A stretch of DNA of 64,000 bases from NCBI GenBank assembly GCA_030267565.1, contig BRXU01000007.1, positions 1,984,001-2,048,000 on the forward strand. The letters run 5' to 3'. The notes below the pieces were generated by a model. The model did not search any database. It was not told where the DNA came from and saw nothing but the letters and a program-made list of their open reading frames with translations. How positions within the stretch are numbered: position 1 is the stretch's first letter; each line of letters begins with the position of its first letter. Shown here in pieces: positions 52,713-61,300 of this stretch. The translations under genes and the position numbers were made by a program. This stretch comes from Pleodorina starrii. Lineage: Eukaryota; Chlorophyta; Chlorophyceae; Chlamydomonadales; Volvocaceae.

Positions 52713-55700
52713 TCACTTCAGTCCCATACCCGCCACGCAGTACTTCAGCTTGACCTCCGGCAGCGCCTTCGTAAGGCAATCGGCCAACTGCTCGGAGGAC
52801 TTGCAGAACACGACCCGAATCTCCCCCCGCTCGACACGCTCCCTCGCCACGTGATGGCACACATCAATGTGCTTCGTGCGGGCAGACGAGACAGGGCTCT
52901 CCATCAGCGCGATGCAGGCACTGTTGTCGCTACGCAGCGGCACAGCGCCCACACGGAACCCCAAATCGACCATCAAGTGCCGCAACCACAACGACTCCCT
53001 CACAGCGGCGGCCGCAGCGATGTATTCCGCCTCAGCCGTGGACATGGCAACCGTGGGCTGAACCTTGCTCGCCCAAGAAATAGCTCCACCGGCCAGCAGG
53101 AACACGTAGCCAGAAGTAGACCGACGGCCCGGCGTATCAGCATAGCTGGCATCACAATAGCCCATCAACTCGCCTCCGCCGCCCTTGTAGCTGATGCCAA
53201 TGCCCGAAGTGCCCGACAGATACCGCAACACCCCCTTGGCCGCATTCCAATGCTCCATGGTTGGCTTCATCATGTGCCTGGACAACACTCCCACGGCGTA
53301 GGAAATGTCCGGGCGCGAGCAAACGGACAGATACAGCAAACCACCAACCAACTCGGCGTACGGGTACTTCGCCGTATCAAGCAGAACCCCCTCATCGGAA
53401 AACCGCAGATCCTTGTCCATCGGAATGGACCGCGGGTTGGCGCCCTTCATCCCAAACTTCTCCAACATCTCCAGGACGTAGCGCTGCTGCGAAATGTGCA
53501 AGTTGCGCGCCGCCCTATCCCGCTTGATCTCGTAGCCAAGGTAAAAACTCGCCTCGCCCAGATCACGAACATCGAACAGGCTCTTCAAATCCGCCTTCAC
53601 CCGAGCGACCTTCACAGAGGACTTGCAGGCAATCAGCAAGTCGTCCACGTACACCAGCACGTAAACCATCTCTCCGTTCTCCTCCTTGGTGAACAAGCCC
53701 GGATCAGATGCCGACGGCTTGAACCCCATCTCCTGCAGCGCCGACTTGAGCCGCACATACCAGGCACGCGGCGCCTGGCGCAAACCGTACAGCGAGCGAC
53801 GCAAATGGCACACCACATTCGAACCGTCCTGCTCGTAACCGGGAGGCTGCACCGTGTACACATCCTCCTCCAGGTAACCGTTCAGAAAGGCCGTTTTGAT
53901 GTCCAACTGGTGCAGTTCCAGGTCCTGCTCCGCCACAACCGCCAGCAGCGCACGCAGAGTGGAGTACTTCCCCACAGGCGCAAACACATCCGCGAAATCG
54001 ACGCCTGCCTGCTGCGTAAAGCCCTTCGCGACCAAACGCGCCTTGTACCTCTCGACATTGCCACGCGCGTCACGCTTCAGCTTGTAAACCCACTTGAGGC
54101 CAATCTTCTTAGCACCCTTCGGCAGCTCCTCCAAGTCCCAGGTGCGATTGCCCAACAGCGACTCCATCTCCTCATCCATCGCCTTCTTCCACTGCGGCCA
54201 GTCAGAGCGCGACTTAGCCTCTTCGAACGACTTAGGCTCCGATACTTCCACAGCCGAGAACGCATAGCGCGGGTTTGGCCTTAGCGGCCTCCCGTAACGC
54301 GACACAGGAGCGCCCTCGTCAGCCGCAACACCACCATCGCTCTCGCTCGATGACGCACCAGAGTCAGCGCCAGACTGCTCAGCACCGCTCAGCACACCAG
54401 AGCCCCCGGGGCTTGACACGCCCGAGCCAGCACCAGCAGAAACCGCACCACCAGAACCAGAAGCACCCGAGCCCGAAGCACCAGAACCCGAAGCGCCATC
54501 CTCATCCTCATCATCAACTCCATCCTCACTCGGCTCCAAAAACTCCTCCTCGTCCGACTCAGAGTCCGAGTCCACCAGACCCGGAGGCCCCTCATCATCA
54601 TCCTCATCCAACGGACCCCCAGCACAGGCCTGGTCAGCACCAGCCGCTCCTCCGGCAGCTACGGCACCAGACCGGCCCTCAGCACTGCACTCGACCACGA
54701 ACTCCGCAAACTGCACATCACGAGCCACCTTCACCGAGCCATCAGCCATCAAGATGCGATGCGCCTTAGAGTTGGGCTCGTAGCCCAAGAAAATGCCCTT
54801 CGCAGCACGCGGGTCCAGCTTGCCACGCTGGTGGTTGGGCAGGAGCGGGTATGCAACGCAGCCGAAAACACGCAAATGCGAAACATCCGGAACAACGCCA
54901 AAAAACAGCTCGTAAGGGGTCTTGTCCTTCCCCGCGACAGGCGAACGGTTACGCAGGTAAGACGCCGTGCAAACCGCCTCGGACCAGTACTTCTGCGGAA
55001 CCTCAGACCCAGAAAGCATAGAGCGAACCTTATCCAACAACGTGCGATTCAACCGCTCAGCCTTGCCGTTCTGCTGAGGGGTGTAGGGCGCAGTCAACTC
55101 ATGCACAATGCCGCGCTCCTCGCAGAACTCCTTGACCTGCTTATTGACGAACTCACCACCCCGATCAGTGCGAAACCTTGCCACCTTCTGACCGGACTGC
55201 GTCTCAAGAAAGGCAACCGAACGCTTGATGAAAACCGCGACGTCCGACTTCGCCGCGATAGGCTGAACCAGCGAAATGCTCGAAAAATCATCCAAGAGCG
55301 AAACGTAATAACGGTGCCCACCCGCAGACTCGACATCGAACGGACCACAAACGTCCATGTGCACCAGCTCCAACGGACGCTTCGTCACGGTCTTGGAGTC
55401 TGGAAACGGCGAACGATGCGACCTCCCCAAAATGCATGCCTCACACCCTTCGCCCGAAGCCTCAGCCTCCCGCAACTGACTGTTCGAGAGCTCAAGTCCC
55501 GTCACCATTCCCTCATGCACCAACCGCTTCAAGTTTCCGAGGCTCAGGTGACCGAAGCGACGGTGCCACAGGTCAGCCATCTTGCTCTCCGGAACCTTCG
55601 CAGAGAACGCGGGTGCAGGGGCAGGCTCGGCAGACACAGGCTCAGCAGGTGCACGGCAAACTGAACCCATTACTCGCCAAAGGCCGGAGGAGCTTTTCCG

Positions 55701-56711
55701 CGCCACAATGCACATGTTGCGGCGTCCTACACGGCGCTCAATGTACGCGTACCCCTCGTCAAACGTAACGCGGAAACCCTTCTCAGTGAGCACGGACACA
55801 GAGATCAGGTTGTGCTTGAAATCAGGCACGTAAAAGACTCCCTCAATTCTGACGCCCTGCGTGTCCACGGGAATGACGTCGCCATAACCCGCCGCCCTCA
55901 GCACGTTCCCATTGCCAACCTCAATGGAAATGCGCATGTGCTCTGGGAGCGGCTGATAGTTGTGCAGCACGCTCCTGTCGCCCGTAATATGGTAACGGCT
56001 CCCAGAGTCGAGCCACCACGAATCATTGCACTCAAGAACGTGCTCCCCCGGGTTAAGCTTCTGTGGAATCCCCGGCAGGTCGCACCAACGCCCGCTGGGC
56101 AGCCGCAGCAGACAGCCCGGCTTAAACTCCTTCTCCCGAGCCGACAAGGTAAGAGCGACCGGCTCAATGGCCTCCACGACCCTCGGCTTCCCGGCCCTCT
56201 TCTTAAAACACCGCGCCTCCACGTGCCCATCCTTTCCACACCAATCACACCTCAAGGCCGAACCGGCGGTCGCAGCAGTCGACACGCCAGCCGAAGAACC
56301 GAAGCCCGAGCGCGACGAAGCGCCACCCTTGGTCTTGGGACAGTCACGCGCCCAGTGACCCTTGCCTCCGCACGAATGGCAGGTGTCGGAGCCGACCTTG
56401 GGGCCGCGGCCGGCCAGGAAAGCCGCCGCGGTCTCGGACTCGGCCTTCCGGTCCACAATAGCCGCCTCCGTCTCGAACGCGAGGAGCTTGGACCGCAGCT
56501 CGTCAAAATCCTTCGGGTAACCAGCAGCGGACAGAACACGGCGCTCAGTGATATACTTGTCGCCAAGGCCACGAACAATGCGAATGATCGCCTGCGCCGG
56601 CGTCATGAGATAATCAGGATGCTGGTTAATCCTATCGAACAGATCCTTCGCGCGCGCCACATAATCAACAACGCCCTCGCCCGGCTTCAACGCGATATCA
56701 AGAAAGGCCAC
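52713..56711 (-). CDS. Copia Gag-Pol polyprotein, Gag N-terminus missing
   Basis: An uninterrupted 1,332-codon frame. It begins without ATG: a TGA precedes a GTG at 56711, exactly where homology to the 234-bp repeat ends, so the Gag N-terminus has been lost. Two zinc knuckles C-x2-C-x4-H-x4-C at 111-124 and 155-168; protease LDSGS at 234-238; integrase HHCC (His383, His388, Cys423, Cys426) and Asp453, Asp516, Glu552 (35 residues between the last two). An acidic Ser/Gly-rich linker spans ~700-800. RT spans ~860-1100 with YVDD at 1021-1024; RNase H ~1190-1320 (YCDASYAD, STAEAEY, SDNSA). All catalytic residues are present, so Pol may be functional, but without full Gag the copy is probably non-autonomous. 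The stop is at 52713. Confidence 0.9.
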   Translation of the reverse strand: MAFLDIALKPGEGVVDYVARAKDLFDRINQHPDYLMTPAQAIIRIVRGLGDKYITERRVLSAAGYPKDFDELRSKLLAFETEAAIVDRKAESETAAAFLAGRGPKVGSDTCHSCGGKGHWARDCPKTKGGASSRSGFGSSAGVSTAATAGSALRCDWCGKDGHVEARCFKKRAGKPRVVEAIEPVALTLSAREKEFKPGCLLRLPSGRWCDLPGIPQKLNPGEHVLECNDSWWLDSGSRYHITGDRSVLHNYQPLPEHMRISIEVGNGNVLRAAGYGDVIPVDTQGVRIEGVFYVPDFKHNLISVSVLTEKGFRVTFDEGYAYIERRVGRRNMCIVARKSSSGLWRVMGSVCRAPAEPVSAEPAPAPAFSAKVPESKMADLWHRRFGHLSLGNLKRLVHEGMVTGLELSNSQLREAEASGEGCEACILGRSHRSPFPDSKTVTKRPLELVHMDVCGPFDVESAGGHRYYVSLLDDFSSISLVQPIAAKSDVAVFIKRSVAFLETQSGQKVARFRTDRGGEFVNKQVKEFCEERGIVHELTAPYTPQQNGKAERLNRTLLDKVRSMLSGSEVPQKYWSEAVCTASYLRNRSPVAGKDKTPYELFFGVVPDVSHLRVFGCVAYPLLPNHQRGKLDPRAAKGIFLGYEPNSKAHRILMADGSVKVARDVQFAEFVVECSAEGRSGAVAAGGAAGADQACAGGPLDEDDDEGPPGLVDSDSESDEEEFLEPSEDGVDDEDEDGASGSGASGSGASGSGGAVSAGAGSGVSSPGGSGVLSGAEQSGADSGASSSESDGGVAADEGAPVSRYGRPLRPNPRYAFSAVEVSEPKSFEEAKSRSDWPQWKKAMDEEMESLLGNRTWDLEELPKGAKKIGLKWVYKLKRDARGNVERYKARLVAKGFTQQAGVDFADVFAPVGKYSTLRALLAVVAEQDLELHQLDIKTAFLNGYLEEDVYTVQPPGYEQDGSNVVCHLRRSLYGLRQAPRAWYVRLKSALQEMGFKPSASDPGLFTKEENGEMVYVLVYVDDLLIACKSSVKVARVKADLKSLFDVRDLGEASFYLGYEIKRDRAARNLHISQQRYVLEMLEKFGMKGANPRSIPMDKDLRFSDEGVLLDTAKYPYAELVGGLLYLSVCSRPDISYAVGVLSRHMMKPTMEHWNAAKGVLRYLSGTSGIGISYKGGGGELMGYCDASYADTPGRRSTSGYVFLLAGGAISWASKVQPTVAMSTAEAEYIAAAAAVRESLWLRHLMVDLGFRVGAVPLRSDNSACIALMESPVSSARTKHIDVCHHVARERVERGEIRVVFCKSSEQLADCLTKALPEVKLKYCVAGMGLK

Positions 56712-57187
56712 TCACAACACTCCCCCGTGAGCGACACTCCATAAGTCCTCACGTTCTCCCCCAGACTGCCTCGTCCCGGCCTCCCAGCCCTGGTCAACAG
56801 CCAGCGGGAATCGAACCGGCGACCTCTCGGCCAGCCGCGCACTTGCGATCGGGGCTCATAACCTGTTAAAGTCAGCAAAGCGCCCGGCCCCTCCATGAGC
56901 CGTATTGACTGCTACGACTTCTCTTCGTATATGAGTGTTGCTCACTCACAACACTCCCCCGTGAGCGACACTCCATAAGTCCTCACGTTCTCCCCCAGAC
57001 TGCCTCGTCCCGGCCTCCCAGCCCTGGTCAACAGCCAGCGGGAATCGAACCGGCGACCTCTCGGCCAGCCGCGCACATGCGATCGGGGCTCATAACCTGT
57101 TAAAGTCAGCAAAGCGCCCGGCCCCTCCATGGGCCGTATTGACTGCTACGACTTCTCTTCGTATATGAGTGTTGCTCACTCACAACA
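56711..57187. repeat. 234-bp tandem duplication with PBS-like site
   Basis: Units 56711-56944 and 56945-57178 plus 9 bp of a third differ at only a few bases. On the minus strand each unit contains TGTTGTGAGTGAGC... to ...GACTTTAACA (~87 bp, TG...CA), then GGTTATGAGCCCC, which is complementary to an initiator-tRNA anticodon arm, as in half-tRNA-primed copia elements. Further on, GGCCGAGAGG and GGTTCGATTCC resemble pol III boxes. It may be a duplicated short LTR plus leader, or a SINE dimer. Confidence 0.7.
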
Positions 57188-57189
57188 CT

Positions 57190-57565
57190 ATCGTGCGTGC
57201 AATTTGCGGCTTGGCGTCCAACAACCAGCAGTTTGCCTCTCATGGTTTGTCCCTTGCAACCTTTGTAATAGTATTATGCGTCAAGTCGATCGGATCGGGT
57301 AGCAGAGCTGCTGTGGTGTGTTCGCGGGAAGAATGTTCGCAATGCAAACATAGTTGGTTGCCGAAACGAAGATTCATTCAACGCCGTCATGTCAGAATTC
57401 CACTTTAAGGAACGATGAATCTTCTGGAATTAATTATAGGCCGAGAGGCGCTGGTTTGACCTCGGCCTCGGTCCATGGAGACTGCCAAACTGGTTTTTAC
57501 TCATGCGATGTTGGGTTCCTATAATAAAGATACCATGCAATAAAGAATTACTTATACAGTGTTTC
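57190..57565. repeat. Duplicated segment, right half (partner 32864-33215)
   Basis: Resumes the 32.9-kb copy from ATCGTGCGTGCAATTTGCGG, with a ~28-bp extra stretch near 57230 and small changes. No gene. Confidence 0.9.
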
Positions 57566-57658
57566 CGCTGGCTGCGATACTGCACTTGCCCTATTACATA
57601 GTCATTACACATCAGACATCACAGGCACGCACGGACATGGGCAATCCTACATCCTACA

Positions 57659-57706
57659 GGGCGGGGCCCCCCTGGGCGCTTCGCGGTGGGGCCCCCCCAA
57701 AAAGTG
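57659..57706. repeat. GC-rich hairpin repeat, copy 3 of 3
   Basis: As at 37709 but with CGGTGGGGCCCCCCC in the right arm, weakening the stem. The same GCAATCCTACA precedes it. Confidence 0.8.
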
Positions 57707-57744
57707 CTGGCGGTTACATGCATGCGGCCGGAACGAACGCTGTA

Positions 57745-58120
57745 CAGACAAGGTCGAACCGACGACCCTAAATCCGTCCTGAGTTGGGCGGCTGGTCGTC
57801 CAGCTTCCACCGTACCAATGGCGTCATCCTCATCGAAGGTAGCGATTCCAAGTTCTCGGCCAGACTTCCTAAGACTTGCGCCCGCCCTGTCGTATTGTGG
57901 GCCTGAGTAGGCCTAAGCGGGTAGCCCGTTGCGTTCGTAGAGTCAGACATGTGGCTTGCAGCTACCTGGCAGGTGTGGTGCGCCCACCTCGGTACGGCTT
58001 CTTACCTACCGACGACCCTAAATCCGGACCAGACTCGGCGGTTGGACGTCCAACTCACACCCGTACCATTGGCGTCATCCATGTCGAGGATAGCGATTCC
58101 AAGCGCAATTTACATCGTAG
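57745..58120. repeat. ~100-bp direct repeat, two copies
   Basis: CCGACGACCCTAAATCCG... through ...TAGCGATTCCAAG occurs at ~57758 and ~58009 with moderate divergence. No coding role is evident. Confidence 0.8.
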
Positions 58121-58357
58121 TAATTGCAATATTCAAACGGCAACAATCGCATTCAAGCGCACGCTGAACGAACTGCTGCGAACACTATGTAATGTACTTC
58201 ACACGCCACAAAGTATACGGAAGTGATATTGTGAAAGAGAATATCGCAATAACAATATGCGTCCACTCCTGAATCAACCGGGTCTTGACCGCCCACCTGG
58301 AAAGCATGGCGTGCTTCCAGCCTGGGCACTGTCAGTCCTGGCAAGCATTTACCTCAT

Positions 58358-61300
58358 CGCGCTGGTGTTTACATTGGTTATCGGTGGGCCTAAATCGGCC
58401 AGAGATCCAGGCAGCCTGATATCAGCCTTGACGTTCGTCCGGGCTACAATTGAGGCTCTTGAGTATACGTTTCCAGATACAATCAGCTATGGGAGCAGTA
58501 AGAACAACTGCAAAGTTCAATCTCCACCGTATGATGTGTTGGACGTCTCTTCCCTTCAATTGGACGCGCAAATGGTTCAGCGTACACACCCACAGCACGC
58601 ATATATGATCTGATTTCCGGGGGGCGGCGCGCGCCGCGGGGTCTGCAAGGGAGGGGCACACCGCGCGCGGAACCGAGCCATGGGGAAAGGAGGGCGGCGC
58701 GCGCCGCGGGGCCTGCAAGAAAGGCGTGCACCGCGCACGGAACCGGGCACGAAGGGAGGGCTTCACGCGCCGCGGGCAGTGGGTGCGTGGCAAAGGGGAA
58801 GGGACGGCACCCGTCGATGGGTCGAGGGGGCACGTCGCGTGCGGGGCCAGGCCCAAGGAGGAAGACGCGGCACTCGCCGAGGGGTTGGTCAGCGATTGCA
58901 CACCACGCGCCAGGTTGGGCCTAACGGGGGGGCGTCGCGCCGCCGGGACGGGGCGAGCAGCGTCGAGGGGTACGGGGTGGGGCCCATGGCACACCGAAGA
59001 ACCCAACATGGGCCAAAGGGGGGACGGCTAGATGATCACAGGTCGGCGGGGAAGCCGGCGCTCGCCAGAAAGGGCGGGCACGCAAGGGGGGGGGGCAGGT
59101 GCAACCGCACGGGACACCAGCACTCCGTTTGCTGAGCGACACGAATGCCGTCGGGATTACAGGGGATCCCACCTCCCGAGGCCGGGACCCGGGCCGGCAC
59201 CAGCAGGGGCGGGGCGACACGGGAGCGGGTGCAGCGCCTAAAGATCTGCCTGGCAAGCGGGTACGACTGGGACAGGAGAGCAGGCGCCGGAGCCTGGGGG
59301 CCTGGAGCGGGACCCTACACCCGCTTCCTGCATCGGCTACGGCAGGGGATCGACTACCCGGGTGGGGGGCCCTGGCCTGATGCCCGCGGCGGAGGCGCTG
59401 GAGGCCCTGGCCTGATGCCCGCGGCGGAGGCCCGCGCTGGTGTTTACATTGGTTATCGGTGGGCCTAAATCGGCCAGAGATCCAGGCAGCCTGATATCAG
59501 CCTTGACGTTCGTCCGGGCTACAATTGAGGCTCTTGAGTATACGTTTCCAGATACAATCAGCTATGGGAGCAGTAAGAACAACTGCAAAGTTCAATCTCC
59601 ACCGTATGATGTGTTGGACGTCTCTTCCCTTCAATTGGACGCGCAAATGGTTCAGCGTACACACCCACAGCACGCATATATGATCTGATTTCCGGGGGGC
59701 GGCGCGCGCCGCGGGGTCTGCAAGGGAGGGGCACACCGCGCGCGGAACCGAGCCATGGGGAAAGGAGGGCGGCGCGCGCCGCGGGGCCTGCAAGAAAGGC
59801 GTGCACCGCGCACGGAACCGGGCACGAAGGGAGGGCTTCACGCGCCGCGGGCAGTGGGTGCGTGGCAAAGGGGAAGGGACGGCACCCGTCGATGGGTCGA
59901 GGGGGCACGTCGCGTGCGGGGCCAGGCCCAAGGAGGAAGACGCGGCACTCGCCGAGGGGTTGGTCAGCGATTGCACACCACGCGCCAGGTTGGGCCTAAC
60001 GGGGGGGGCGTCGCGCCGCCGGGACGGGGCGAGCAGCGTCGAGGGGTACGGGGTGGGGCCCATGGCACACCGAAGAACCCAACATGGGCCAAAGGGGGGA
60101 CGGCTAGATGATCACAGGTCGGCGGGGAAGCCGGCGCTCGCCAGAAAGGGCGGGCACGCAAGGGGGGGGGCAGGTGCAACCGCACGGGACACCAGCACTC
60201 CGTTTGCTGAGCGACACGAATGCCGTCGGGATTACAGGGGATCCCACCTCCCGAGGCCGGGACCCGGGCCGGCACCAGCAGGGGCGGGGCGACACGGGAG
60301 CGGGTGCAGCGCCTAAAGATCTGCCTGGCAAGCGGGTACGACTGGGACAGGAGAGCAGGCGCCGGAGCCTGGGGGCCTGGAGCGGGACCCTACACCCGCT
60401 TCCTGCATCGGCTACGGCAGGGGATCGACTACCCGGGTGGGGGGCCCTGGCCTGATGCCCGCGGCGGAGGCGCTGGAGGCCCTGGCCTGATGCCCGCGGC
60501 GGAGGCCCGCGCTGGTGTTTACATTGGTTATCGGTGGGCCTAAATCGGCCAGAGATCCAGGCAGCCTGATATCAGCCTTGACGTTCGTCCGGGCTACAAT
60601 TGAGGCTCTTGAGTATACGTTTCCAGATACAATCAGCTATGGGAGCAGTAAGAACAACTGCAAAGTTCAATCTCCACCGTATGATGTGTTGGACGTCTCT
60701 TCCCTTCAATTGGACGCGCAAATGGTTCAGCGTACACACCCACAGCACGCATATATGATCTGATTTCCGGGGGGCGGCGCGCGCCGCGGGGTCTGCAAGG
60801 GAGGGGCACACCGCGCGCGGAACCGAGCCATGGGGAAAGGAGGGCGGCGCGCGCCGCGGGGCCTGCAAGAAAGGCGTGCACCGCGCACGGAACCGGGCAC
60901 GAAGGGAGGGCTTCACGCGCCGCGGGCAGTGGGTGCGTGGCAAAGGGGAAGGGACGGCACCCGTCGATGGGTCGAGGGGGCACGTCGCGTGCGGGGCCAG
61001 GCCCAAGGAGGAAGACGCGGCACTCGCCGAGGGGTTGGTCAGCGATTGCACACCACGCGCCAGGTTGGGCCTAACGGGGGGGGCGTCGCGCCGCCGGGAC
61101 GGGGCGAGCAGCGTCGAGGGGTACGGGGTGGGGCCCATGGCACACCGAAGAACCCAACATGGGCCAAAGGGGGGACGGCTAGATGATCACAGGTCGGCGG
61201 GGAAGCCGGCGCTCGCCAGAAAGGGCGGGCACGCAAGGGGGGGGGCAGGTGCAACCGCACGGGACACCAGCACTCCGTTTGCTGAGCGACACGAATGCCG

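Larger units (their letters stand above)
52224..57187 (-). mobile_element. Ty1/copia element, 5' region rearranged
   Basis: Comparison with the uninterrupted copy at 32.86 kb places the insertion between ~52219 and ~57190. The inserted DNA starts TG (52224) and ends CA (57187), and CTATC occurs directly outside both ends (52219-52223, 57188-57192), as expected for a 5-bp LTR-element duplication. The empty copy lacks CTAT, so the exact duplication is slightly uncertain. The minus-strand pol frame is intact, but I could not align two matching LTRs. The 5' end carries a 234-bp tandem duplication and gag is truncated. Confidence 0.8.

Noticed and set aside
52674..54284. A 536-aa plus-strand frame
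   Set aside because: It is the antisense shadow of the copia Pol frame, which has all the catalytic motifs.
56800..57130. tRNA genes at the two GGTTCGATTCC matches on the minus strand
   Set aside because: The A- and B-box-like words are only ~5 bases apart and no acceptor stem is visible.
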